Virus record (IMG/VR): IMGVR_UViG_3300044638_002652
Location: 1-21,191 of that record
DNA length: 21,191 nt
Direction: 5' to 3' (one strand)
DNA from: a virus
Position 1 is the first letter of the stretch, and every line of letters begins with the position of its first letter. Under the pieces are notes generated by a model. The model ran no database searches and was not told the DNA's origin. It was given only the letters and a program-made list of their open reading frames with translations. The position numbers and the translations under genes were made by a program. Positions 5,441 to 13,021 of this stretch are shown here, in pieces.

Positions 5441-5487
5441 ATAGGGTGATGGAAAATATAAATGGCATTAGATAAAGTCCACCCTAT

Positions 5488-5796
5488 TTATTCTTTTATT
5501 GGTACACAATTAGGTACGATTCTCCCGTCTAATACTTTAGTGCCGATGGCTTCATATCCTTCCCAACATGCATCTTCTAATCCATCACCTTCGGCAAGTT
5601 TGATTCCTTTGTATTGAATCTCTCTTAATTTAGATGATATTAGATTTACTCCACTCATTCCAGTTTCTTTACGATATGTTTCATAGCATATAGCTGATGC
5701 TTGTTCTTGCTCATACCCAGCATTAATTTCTGCTGGTATGCAATAAGCTAGATATTCTTCTTGCGTTTCTCCTTTTTTTGGTTTGTCTACTGGCAT
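5488..5796 (-). CDS. Small head-associated protein, two Cys-containing motifs
   Basis: A 102-residue protein with two recognisable parts. Residues 1-45 (DKPKKGETQEEYLAYC...AICYETYRKE) match a short Cys-containing domain that I know from phage head proteins and proteases (typically KPKKGE...F..RC...AVCY..W). Residues about 74-101 (EDACWEGYEAIGTKVLDG, then VPNCVP) match another small phage domain usually found at the end of XkdF-like or head proteins. Four Cys are suitably placed for a metal site or disulfides. The gene is cut off from the virion block by the inverted sigma gene. No well-matched promoter was found for it; TAACTTTG at 5878-5871 lacks a -33 box. The biochemical role is unknown. 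Confidence 0.7.
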   Translation of the reverse strand: MPVDKPKKGETQEEYLAYCIPAEINAGYEQEQASAICYETYRKETGMSGVNLISSKLREIQYKGIKLAEGDGLEDACWEGYEAIGTKVLDGRIVPNCVPIKE

Positions 5797-5800
5797 ATTA

Positions 5801-5832
5801 TTTGGTTTTATGATATATTTTTAGTATCTTTA
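5801..5832 (+). promoter_or_regulatory. Host-type promoter of the sigma gene (TTTG-N20-TATCTTTA)
   Basis: On the plus strand TTTG (5801-5804), exactly 20 nt, TATCTTTA (5825-5832), the same -7 octamer as two minus-strand promoters. It gives a leader of about 43 nt before the ATG at 5881. The -33 box begins 5 nt beyond the start codon of the divergent 102-aa gene. Confidence 0.8.
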
Positions 5833-5835
5833 CAT

Positions 5836-5863
5836 TATAACAAACAAAAATCAATTTGTTATA
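5836..5863 (+). promoter_or_regulatory. Dyad at the sigma-gene transcription start
   Basis: TATAACAAA (5836-5844) and TTTGTTATA (5855-5863) are perfect 9-bp inverted repeats separated by 10 nt, covering the predicted transcription start. A further TTATAA lies at 5876-5881 over the start codon. It could be an operator, possibly for autoregulation, or a weak 5' hairpin in the mRNA. Confidence 0.5.
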
Positions 5864-5880
5864 CTATAAACAAAGTTATA

Positions 5881-6753
5881 ATGCCAAGAAAGAAATCTGC
5901 TGACAGCATTTCCAATTACTTCAATGATGAGGTGGAAGCAGCTATATTAAAATACAACACATCTACATCGCATAATGAAAAGGAAATCTTATTCAGATTA
6001 ATCTATCCTGCTCTACATAAGATAGCAGAAGTATTTTACAATAAGATTAAACCAGTCTATGTACAAATAGAACCATTAGATTTTCAAATGGATTGTACCG
6101 CATTCCTAGCTGATAAGTTACACTTCATTAAAGAGGGTAAAGGAAAAGCATTTTCATATATGACAGTAACTGCTAGGAACTTTTATATAGGAGCTAATAT
6201 GAAAGCATATAGTAAATTAAATAAGCATGTCACATTAGATTATGTGAATGAGGGTTGGGATATCAAAGATACAGTTAATGAAGATAGAGATAATAAAGAA
6301 ACAACCGAAGGTTTATTAAACGCATTTTGTGATTACTTAGAAACTAATAAATTAGAATTAACTAAAAATAAAGCCAGAAAAGGATTACCTATACTGAATG
6401 AAATAATAAGAATGATTAGAGAGATTGATGGTATAGAGGATATCAATCGTAGAATTATAATGAATAATTTAACCAACATAAATGGGTTAAAAATAGAAAG
6501 ACATTACATTACTGTAATATTCAATAGATTTCAGGCACACTATATTAAATTCAAAAAACATTGGTTAAAATATATAACTCAACTGCCATATATAGATAAA
6601 AAAGATTTAACTCAAGAAGAAATTGATTATTGTATTGAAAACTATAAAGAACATGATTGGCTATCAGGTCCAACTACATTTGCTAAAAAGTTTAATGTTG
6701 ATGAATATGTAGTAAGGAAAGAACTAAACAAAGCTGGTTTGTGTACTATCTAA
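5881..6753 (+). CDS. Phage sigma factor, gp55-like (probable late sigma)
   Basis: A 290-residue protein with start MPRKKSADSISNYFNDEVE. Residues about 35-120 resemble sigma region 2 as in T4 gp55: a helix (LIYPALHKIAEVFYNKI), the stretch DFQMDCTAFLADKLHFI, then EGKGKAFSYMTVTARNFYIG and NKHVTLD. The KGKAFSYMTVTARN segment is the most telling. The C-terminus (about 258-288, GPTTFAKKFNVDEYVVRKEL) looks like a helix-turn-helix, longer than in gp55. The ATG at 5881 is chosen because the promoter at 5801-5832 lies just upstream, so a longer in-frame form from 5761 would start before the promoter. It is the only plus-strand gene and converges on the 107-aa gene with an 8-nt overlap. It probably directs RNA polymerase to the virion genes; its target promoters are not identified. 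Confidence 0.72.
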   Translation: MPRKKSADSISNYFNDEVEAAILKYNTSTSHNEKEILFRLIYPALHKIAEVFYNKIKPVYVQIEPLDFQMDCTAFLADKLHFIKEGKGKAFSYMTVTARNFYIGANMKAYSKLNKHVTLDYVNEGWDIKDTVNEDRDNKETTEGLLNAFCDYLETNKLELTKNKARKGLPILNEIIRMIREIDGIEDINRRIIMNNLTNINGLKIERHYITVIFNRFQAHYIKFKKHWLKYITQLPYIDKKDLTQEEIDYCIENYKEHDWLSGPTTFAKKFNVDEYVVRKELNKAGLCTI

Positions 6754-7069
6754 CTCTATAACGTTTACCTTCCCAACGGCATTCAGTAACAAATCCTAAG
6801 TTGATTGTTCTCCACTCATTATTGTTATCTTCTGATTTTACAACCATATAATCATAAGCCTCATAATCATAGATAGCACCTCTATCGATACCATTTAAAA
6901 ATGGTCCCCAATATACTGAACGAGTTGTTTGCCCTCCATCAACTTTATTCCACTTAACCCAAATAGGTTTACTAGCATTACTATCCATTAGGAAATCGTA
7001 AAACTGTGTGAATGTAATTTCAGGTACAGCGAATTGTAATATCTTATTATGTACGTTATTCTCTATCAT
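6746..7069 (-). CDS. Hypothetical protein at end of the virion block (107 aa)
   Basis: A 107-residue, mostly beta protein rich in Trp and Tyr (KPIWVKWNKVDGGQTTRSVY, YDYEAYDYMVVKSED), with a basic C-terminus WEGKRYRVR. No family recognised. It follows the protease-like gene by 2 nt and is the last gene of the structural transcript before the inverted sigma gene, whose 3' end overlaps its own by 8 nt. No bidirectional terminator is visible between them, so the converging transcripts would be partly antisense. A virion or assembly role is inferred from position only. Confidence 0.65.
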   Translation of the reverse strand: MIENNVHNKILQFAVPEITFTQFYDFLMDSNASKPIWVKWNKVDGGQTTRSVYWGPFLNGIDRGAIYDYEAYDYMVVKSEDNNNEWRTINLGFVTECRWEGKRYRVR

Positions 7070-7071
7070 TC

Positions 7072-8454
7072 TTATTCAGTTATAGGTCCACCTACTACCC
7101 ATGCTGCGCAAGTTCTACTTGCTGCACATTTAAAATCAAATGCTTCACAATAACCAATCTCACCAGCATTAATTGCTTCGTATGGGTCTACTTCTTGTCC
7201 TAATCCTTCTGCGATACATTTAAGTATTTCTGGAGTTCGGTAAAAGAATACACAGTTACCGCAAAGTGCTTTTTTTGCTTCTTCAACGTTTCCTTTGAAT
7301 TGGTCTGCTTTTGCTTTCCAATAGTCTTCGTTTGGTTCGTTTGGGTTAAGTGGCCCGTAGTTTGCTTCATCTATTGCTTTTTGTCTATTAGCTATGTTTA
7401 GTTTGATATCTTGCGTTGATTCAGGACATGTTGCAAAGTCCTGTAAGATTGGAGGAATATCTCCAGCTTTTAATTTCTTTTTATCTTCAGCTGCTTCACC
7501 AGGATAACTTGATGTTACCGATGGTTGTTCAGCTTCTTCTAATATACCTAACTCTTTTAATTTATTTCTACTCCAACTCAATGCTGATTTTCCACCCCAG
7601 AGCAAAAACGAAATCGTTCCGCATGCATTCATATCCGTTTCATCATAGTAAGTTTCAGCTCTACTCAAAAAAGAATACATTCTTTTAATTGTTTCAACTG
7701 ATATAGATTCACCATCTGCTAATTGTTGTGCACGAACTTTACCTGTTTGAGTAGCACATTTGTTACCATTCTTTTCGTTTAACTCTATACCTCTTTTAGC
7801 ATTATTCTTAATCTCATCACCATAATCAGCGTATGATTCAAACATTGCTTTAATCTTACTTAATACTAATTCAGCTTCAACTTCATTTAATTCATTAATA
7901 TCTTTTAGTAAATAATTCTCTTTAGATGCTTCTACTAACTGATGGGAAAATAAACCTTCAATCGAGAACCCTGTTAATTTTCCTGTTTTTACAAAATCTT
8001 GCCACAACTTTTCGTTGTTCACTTTCATTGTACCAGCCCAAGTTCCTGGCGCTAATGATAATCCATATACTGCTGATTTATCTTTTGTTCTACTCTCTAC
8101 TATCCAACTCTCAACTAATGATACATCTGAAATTGATTTTTTATGTTCAACAGTTACCTTATCAGTATATTTGTTTTGTAAGTATTTCTCACTTAATTTC
8201 TTAATAGTAGGTGCAGATAAGAATACGTGATATGGTTTACCTTCACCATCTATGCGAAGTATTCTTTTATCTGGCACCAATATAGGTCCTAAGACCAATC
8301 TTTTATCGTTATCTACTGCTTGAAATTGAATTTGCTCTTTATCAAACGCTACCCAACCCGCTTCAATAGCCGGCTCAGATACCATTGAGATTGCATAAAC
8401 CTCATCTTCTTCTCCTTCAATTATAAGTTCGTAAACTAAATCTTCGTTTATCAT
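7072..8454 (-). CDS. XkdF-like head maturation serine protease with C-terminal six-Cys domain
   Basis: A 460-residue protein in three parts. Residues 1-170 match the XkdF family (Peptidase_S78_2): the family start DEVYAISMVSEPAIEAGWVAF (positions 17-37), likely catalytic His104 in VTVEHKK and Ser164 in LTGFSIEG. Residues about 215-305 form a second helical domain (TGKVRAQQLADGES...IKRMYSFLSR) common in phage head proteins. Residues 398-449 hold six Cys (398, 401, 413, 436, 443, 449) with a CxxC start and an ending TCAAWVVGGP, resembling small Fe-S (HiPIP-like) or disulfide-knot domains. Such proteases normally trim capsid and scaffold proteins and lie next to the capsid gene; here the gene follows the tape measure gene, far from the capsid gene at 21 kb. 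Confidence 0.78.
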   Translation of the reverse strand: MINEDLVYELIIEGEEDEVYAISMVSEPAIEAGWVAFDKEQIQFQAVDNDKRLVLGPILVPDKRILRIDGEGKPYHVFLSAPTIKKLSEKYLQNKYTDKVTVEHKKSISDVSLVESWIVESRTKDKSAVYGLSLAPGTWAGTMKVNNEKLWQDFVKTGKLTGFSIEGLFSHQLVEASKENYLLKDINELNEVEAELVLSKIKAMFESYADYGDEIKNNAKRGIELNEKNGNKCATQTGKVRAQQLADGESISVETIKRMYSFLSRAETYYDETDMNACGTISFLLWGGKSALSWSRNKLKELGILEEAEQPSVTSSYPGEAAEDKKKLKAGDIPPILQDFATCPESTQDIKLNIANRQKAIDEANYGPLNPNEPNEDYWKAKADQFKGNVEEAKKALCGNCVFFYRTPEILKCIAEGLGQEVDPYEAINAGEIGYCEAFDFKCAASRTCAAWVVGGPITE

Positions 8455-8502
8455 AATGTTTTAACAATTTAATGTCAGTTTTTATTGATATATATTTATA
8501 TA

Positions 8503-10299
8503 TTAGTATCCACCGAATGTTGCTGCGTTTGATGTTCTTCTATCCAAGGCCTGCTGGCTGGAGACGTCCCCGGCGACAACATAAGCCTTTGTAGGCTTAC
8601 CAGTTGTTGCTGCTAATGTACCTGCGATTTGTGCGCCAGGTGATGCCGCTTGTGTTCCACCTATTTGTGGTGCTGGCGTACCTGCTACCGTTGGTGCAGT
8701 TGGTGCTGGTGGTAAAGATGCTCCACTACTAGTTGCAGATGTTGCATTATCACTACTATTAATTTGTGATATTGATTTAGCTGCTCCTGCTATTGTAGAT
8801 GCTATACCCAATGCTGCTGATATTGTATTAATAGTAACCCAAGGTTGTCCTGCAGTCAATGGAAATGCTGCTACTGATTTAGCGTTAGCTACTGCAGTAT
8901 TTGCTACAATCTTTCCAATTGCTGCTGCCTGTTCTACTACGATACCAGCGATTGCTAATTTTTTATTCTTTCCAGCTATTTGTTGTAAGAATGAACCGAA
9001 CTGTCCAACTAAATCTAATTGAGCATTTTGTAATTCAGCTTTAGCATCCAACTCAGCCATATCAATTTGCTTCCTTGCATCTGCAGCTCCTTTAGCAATT
9101 GCTGTTCTTTGATTTTCAGTTAAATCTTTTTCACTTAAAAGGATTTGTTCTTTCTCATTTATTAATGCTCTCCTTTGGTCATAGGTCATAGCATCAAACT
9201 CTAATTGAGTATCTACCCCTAATAAATCATCTTCTCTTTTCTTATTTACTTTTTCCTTTTCTTTTTCAGCATCTGCTTTATCCTTCTCTGCTTTTTCTTT
9301 CTTAGCTTCTTCTAGCTTCTTAGCTTCCTCATCATCGTATTTCTTATTGATTGCTGCTACTTCTATTCTACCTTGTTCTAATACTGCGGATTTATCTTTA
9401 ATACCAGCTTTTTCTAATGCTAATAATCTTTCGTTTTGTTTTAATCCAGCATTGTATATCTCTTGGTCTCTTTGAGTTAGAGTTGCAACGTATGCTTCAG
9501 TTTGTACTTTGTTTGCTGCTTCTAAATTCTTTGCAGCTTCTTCTTCTTGCTTCTTACGTTTTTCAGCGGCCTTTTGAGCATTTTCTAAACGTTTCTTTTG
9601 TTGTTCTTCTTGCTTCTTAGTTAGTTCCTCTTGTCTTTTCGTCTCAGCTTCGTTAGCTTTTTGTTGAACCTCATCTACTGATAAAGTTGCTTCTTTAATT
9701 TTAGATTCTGAAATACCTAAGAACTTAGCAAACTTTTGGAAACCCAATGCAACTTTTTCTAATACGAATGCAAATCCATTAAATAGGGGAACTGCCACTT
9801 TCTCAACAATTGCAAGAATAGGTCCTAATATGCCACTAAATGCTTGTGATAATCTATTAAGAGTTTGTTGGCCTTCAGCAGTTGAACCTAATGCTTTCTT
9901 CATTAACAACAAACCACCAGCCACAGCAGCAATAACTGCAATGATTGGGTTTGCTATAAGAACTTTGAATGCTCCATCTAATGCTTTCATTGCATTACCG
10001 GCTGCGCCTGCAGGTCCAGGTAAAGATGCTAATTGGTCATCAAATTGTTTTGCTTGAAATTGAACCTTTTCTAATCCTTCTTCCAAATCATCCAATTGTG
10101 CTCTTAACTTATTGAACTTTACTTTATCGCCAGCAGCTGCTGCTTCCTGTAAATCCTTTTGAGTTTTACGAATCTGCAATTGTAGTTTGACAAACGAACC
10201 GGCTGTTTCTTCGGCCTTTTCGCCCAAGTCTCCTATTTCTTCCGCACCCTTTACTTGGGTATCAATGATTGCGGTGTATGTGGTTGTATTATCAGCCAT
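8503..10299 (-). CDS. Tape measure protein
   Basis: A 598-residue protein that would set tail length and form the channel for DNA ejection. Layout: N-terminal coiled coil (about 38-92), a hydrophobic segment typical of tape measures (FKVLIANPIIAVIAAVAGGL, 111-130), a second apolar stretch to about 190, a very charged Lys/Glu/Ala coiled coil (about 205-375), a second hydrophobic section (about 440-510) and an Ala/Pro/Thr/Gly-rich C-terminus. At roughly 0.15 nm per residue this would give a tail of about 90 nm, consistent with a siphovirus-like particle; no sheath gene is visible. Its start overlaps the 51-aa gene by 1 nt (TAATG). It lies downstream of the tail-tip genes, the reverse of the usual order. 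Confidence 0.88.
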   Translation of the reverse strand: MADNTTTYTAIIDTQVKGAEEIGDLGEKAEETAGSFVKLQLQIRKTQKDLQEAAAAGDKVKFNKLRAQLDDLEEGLEKVQFQAKQFDDQLASLPGPAGAAGNAMKALDGAFKVLIANPIIAVIAAVAGGLLLMKKALGSTAEGQQTLNRLSQAFSGILGPILAIVEKVAVPLFNGFAFVLEKVALGFQKFAKFLGISESKIKEATLSVDEVQQKANEAETKRQEELTKKQEEQQKKRLENAQKAAEKRKKQEEEAAKNLEAANKVQTEAYVATLTQRDQEIYNAGLKQNERLLALEKAGIKDKSAVLEQGRIEVAAINKKYDDEEAKKLEEAKKEKAEKDKADAEKEKEKVNKKREDDLLGVDTQLEFDAMTYDQRRALINEKEQILLSEKDLTENQRTAIAKGAADARKQIDMAELDAKAELQNAQLDLVGQFGSFLQQIAGKNKKLAIAGIVVEQAAAIGKIVANTAVANAKSVAAFPLTAGQPWVTINTISAALGIASTIAGAAKSISQINSSDNATSATSSGASLPPAPTAPTVAGTPAPQIGGTQAASPGAQIAGTLAATTGKPTKAYVVAGDVSSQQALDRRTSNAATFGGY

Positions 10300-10454
10300 T
10301 ATTTTTTACTTTTCCAGATTCTTTTTAATAACAATTTTGCTTCATTTATAGATTGAGGATATTTGTATTTACCTTTGGCAATATCAATATCTTCGTTCTC
10401 TCCATAAAATTCTCCTAAGTTCAATAAATCAATTACAGTCTTTATCATATCCAT
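10299..10454 (-). CDS. Small protein upstream of the tape measure gene (51 aa)
   Basis: A 51-residue frame beginning MDMIKTVIDLLNLGEFYGEN and ending in the basic helix LLLKRIWKSKK. Its TAA overlaps the tape measure ATG (TAATG), which strongly suggests a translated, coupled gene. Its position is that of tail assembly chaperones, but it is much shorter than those and has no visible slippery frameshift site. I do not recognise the family. Confidence 0.62.
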   Translation of the reverse strand: MDMIKTVIDLLNLGEFYGENEDIDIAKGKYKYPQSINEAKLLLKRIWKSKK

Positions 10455-10479
10455 TTAACAGTTTTGTTTGGTTTTGTGA

Positions 10480-11079
10480 TTAAGGGTTCAATTGGAACAA
10501 AATCATACACTTATCGTTATAATGAGGGTATCCTTCCTGGCAATCTTCGTTTATTAAATAAATTGGATTTAACTGAAAAGGAGGTATCATTAGATTTATA
10601 CATTTCCAACCACCATCTTCTATATCAGGGTTCATATCCCACTTAGTAAAGGATGTAGCCAGGAGGTATTTTGCACCACTCTCCTGACAGTTTCTTATAG
10701 CCTTTGATACATTATCATTACTTAGGTGTCCTAAACAATCTCTTGTGAATATAAGGTCTACTTTTGGTAGTGTATCATTGATTAAATCTAACACTCTAAA
10801 ATCAATATTTGTATAATTTGCTTTGTTTAATCCTATTAATGGTTCTACTATATCTGCTCCTATATAAGAAGCTCCACATAAATCTACATCTTTCATCCAA
10901 TTCCAATCTCCGCAAGGGATATCTAAAATAGATGTGATACCAAACTTTTGTATTAATATAGGTAATTCTCTACGAATCACTTTTGTATTTTGCATTTCAC
11001 TCCCACCACCACTTACACTTTCAGGTGAACACCATAGATTCTTTTCGTAAATCTCTGTAAACTTTTCTTTTACACTCAT
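10480..11079 (-). CDS. Class I SAM-dependent methyltransferase
   Basis: A 199-residue protein with a clear Rossmann methyltransferase core. Motif I is LDIPCGDWNW (52-61), the SAM-ribose acidic residue is D76 in YIGADIV, and motif IV/post-IV is DLIFTRDCLGHL (108-119). The N-terminus (LWCSPESVSGGGSEM) and the GGWKCINLMIPPFQLNP segment belong to a methyltransferase family found in phages and cyanobacteria, often beside glycosyltransferases. The substrate is not evident; a sugar hydroxyl is plausible. It overlaps the glycosyltransferase gene by 4 nt (ATGA), so the two are translationally coupled and probably act in one pathway. Length is normal for the family. Confidence 0.85.
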   Translation of the reverse strand: MSVKEKFTEIYEKNLWCSPESVSGGGSEMQNTKVIRRELPILIQKFGITSILDIPCGDWNWMKDVDLCGASYIGADIVEPLIGLNKANYTNIDFRVLDLINDTLPKVDLIFTRDCLGHLSNDNVSKAIRNCQESGAKYLLATSFTKWDMNPDIEDGGWKCINLMIPPFQLNPIYLINEDCQEGYPHYNDKCMILFQLNP

Positions 11080-12011
11080 AACAATATTGTTTTTTTAGCT
11101 GTTTCTTTTACTTGCTCCCAATAGTAGATACTTGCTCTATGCTCATCTAATATTAATTCATCACCATAAGGTAATCTATTAATGTAAGATGCTTTGTGAA
11201 ACATTCCACTATTAGCATCCATTACTCCAGCGTTATGTAATATCCAATATTTTTCAATTGATTTTTCATTATCAGTACTCCATCCAAATGCCATTCTATC
11301 ATCAACTTGTGTAGGATGTCCTGATAACCATGCATTCCATAACAAACTCCACATACCTGCTGTCCATTTTTGTATTGCATAATCCCAATCAGCTTTTGGA
11401 ATGTGTAAATGTTCTACTGAATTAAAATAAGAATACATTTTAATTGCATCCTTTTCTACCTTATCCCAAAACTCAAATCCCTCTCCCTTAATTAAATACT
11501 GAGCACCACCTGAATGGTTATTCATTAACTTAGGAATTAATTTATCTATACCAATTATATTACACATATCTTCATATATGTGGTTGCCTTTTTGTTGTAT
11601 GTAATCATAGTTGATGTAAGAGTTAGTATCACTCATATACCATGTGTTATTATTTCTAACCCAATCTAATTCAGGAGGACGAGTAAATACAATATCACTA
11701 TCATGCAAAAATAACCATTCATCTTTCAAAGCAGGATATGCTTTAAGATGTTGTTTCATTAAGTTAAAATAGATTGATGGGATATAAGAGTAATCTTCTC
11801 TAGTATCCTCATAAAAAAAGAAACGAACGGTATTGTAATGAGATTGAAGTTTCTTCCAATCATCAGGTACATGCCCATTGTTTATTGCACCCAATATATC
11901 AATCTGATTTGGGTTTACTCCATGCTTTATGAAGTTATTAATTAGTACCTCAATCTGCCATCTATAATAATCGTTGGCCGGTTGAGCACATATAAATCGT
12001 GTTTGTTGCAT
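11076..12011 (-). CDS. GT-A type glycosyltransferase
   Basis: A 311-residue protein. Near residues 99-110, WLFLHDSDIVFTRPPE contains the DxD-type motif DSD (104-106) that binds a divalent metal and the sugar nucleotide in GT-A glycosyltransferases. Further features are NNHSGGAQYLIKGEGFEFW (164-182), typical of the acceptor-side loop, and a C-terminal ILHNAGV (257-263) whose His may be a metal ligand. The overall shape resembles hydroxyproline O-glycosyltransferase-like enzymes. No signal peptide or membrane segment is present, so it should act in the cytoplasm. It starts 12 nt after the Thr/Ser-rich tail protein gene and overlaps the methyltransferase. Donor and acceptor are not known. Confidence 0.82.
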   Translation of the reverse strand: MQQTRFICAQPANDYYRWQIEVLINNFIKHGVNPNQIDILGAINNGHVPDDWKKLQSHYNTVRFFFYEDTREDYSYIPSIYFNLMKQHLKAYPALKDEWLFLHDSDIVFTRPPELDWVRNNNTWYMSDTNSYINYDYIQQKGNHIYEDMCNIIGIDKLIPKLMNNHSGGAQYLIKGEGFEFWDKVEKDAIKMYSYFNSVEHLHIPKADWDYAIQKWTAGMWSLLWNAWLSGHPTQVDDRMAFGWSTDNEKSIEKYWILHNAGVMDANSGMFHKASYINRLPYGDELILDEHRASIYYWEQVKETAKKTILL

Positions 12012-12023
12012 AACATTTTATTT

Positions 12024-13010
12024 TTATAAACATCCTCCATCACAAGATGCAAATGTATTCAAAGTCAGTGTACTACCTATATCACCACTTACTACTGTAT
12101 ATGTTCCTGTGGTTAATGATACACCTGCATTATTAGCACAATTTGCATCAGTTATTATATTTCCAGTTGTATAAACATTTGCGTATGTATCAGGTGAGCC
12201 ACATGCAGTTACTATTTGTAGTTCTACATAAATTGTATCACCAACATATACAGTTCTAGTCCCACTTGCTGTACTACTTCTGCTTTCAACAGCAAAACCA
12301 TTTACATATAAATCCATAGTTCCATTTGCTCCACCTGTTTCACTATAACTCCATGCTAAAGTAGCATTACCAGCTGTTGTAGTAGTTGTTGAAGTTGTAG
12401 TAGAAGTTGTAGAAGTACTGGTTGTGGTAGTTGTACTTGTAGTAGAAGTTGTACTTGTGGTTGTTGTTGTTGGGGCAACAGGTTCAACAAATGGTAAAGC
12501 ATCCGGTAATATAGGTCCAAGCAATTGTATTGCACATTGTCCATTCTTCAAATTATAATCATTAATCGCACGAAGATGATAGTAGTTACCTCTAAATTGT
12601 ACTACATCATTTAATTCCATCTTAAAATAATCTGCTAAGGGAATGATTGCTGAAGCGTTCAACAATCTAGTGCGTGGATTATAGAGTAACTCAACATAAG
12701 TTTCCCAATAATCATTATATAACGAATTGGTTGGAACTTCACCATATACAGCTGCTTCATTAAAAAACAATAATGATTTAGAATCAGTTGTAGGAAATGA
12801 ACCTGATACTACATTGTAGTTATCAAAATAAGGAAATGCAAATTGTTCTTTTGCTGTTGCCGCGGGTGATGCGGATGAACCGCTATCAAAATACCAAGGT
12901 TGGCATCCAAGCATTCCATTATAAAATAATAATCTTGGTAGCACTCTAGACGGATTGTATGTTGCGTCTGAAATGTAAGTTGGTATGTATATAGGTATTG
13001 ATTGTGACAT
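12024..13010 (-). CDS. Tail-tip/adhesin protein with Thr/Ser linker
   Basis: A 328-residue protein in three parts. Residues 1-175 look like the C-terminal half of Bacteroidota-phage tail-tip proteins (LYNDYWETYVELLYNPRTRL, then NYYHLRAINDYNLKNGQC). Residues 181-212 are an unbroken Thr/Ser run. Residues 213-328 look like a beta-sandwich (Ig-like) domain with Cys pairs, ending CDGGCL, probably for receptor binding. Such linkers separate a virion-anchored part from an exposed host-binding domain. It starts 12 nt after the 665-aa tail gene. The Thr/Ser run and its gene neighbours suggest glycosylation, which is inference. Confidence 0.65.
   Translation of the reverse strand: MSQSIPIYIPTYISDATYNPSRVLPRLLFYNGMLGCQPWYFDSGSSASPAATAKEQFAFPYFDNYNVVSGSFPTTDSKSLLFFNEAAVYGEVPTNSLYNDYWETYVELLYNPRTRLLNASAIIPLADYFKMELNDVVQFRGNYYHLRAINDYNLKNGQCAIQLLGPILPDALPFVEPVAPTTTTTSTTSTTSTTTTTSTSTTSTTTSTTTTTAGNATLAWSYSETGGANGTMDLYVNGFAVESRSSTASGTRTVYVGDTIYVELQIVTACGSPDTYANVYTTGNIITDANCANNAGVSLTTGTYTVVSGDIGSTLTLNTFASCDGGCL
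12375..12470 (-). repeat. Thr/Ser codon low-complexity tract
   Basis: A 96-nt tract of ACN/TCN/AGT codons encoding 32 consecutive Thr or Ser residues. The near-repeat DNA could lengthen or shorten by slippage or recombination without breaking the frame in steps of 3 nt, changing linker length. Confidence 0.85.
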
Positions 13011-13021
13011 ATAATTTTATT

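Noticed and set aside
5836-5880. TAACTTTG at 5878-5871 (minus strand) as a promoter for the 102-aa gene.
   Set aside because: It matches the -7 box but there is no TTTG about 20 nt upstream, unlike the five accepted promoters.
7416-10057. Several plus-strand frames of 60-92 codons across the protease and tape measure genes, and similar ones at 17733-18380 and 20707-21018.
   Set aside because: They are antisense to well-supported genes, have Leu/Cys-rich shadow compositions, and lack promoters or sensible starts.
12356-12544. A 62-codon Leu/Gln-rich frame opposite in phase to the Thr/Ser tract.
   Set aside because: It is an out-of-frame reading of the codon repeat on the same strand as the tail protein; composition is an artefact of the repeat.
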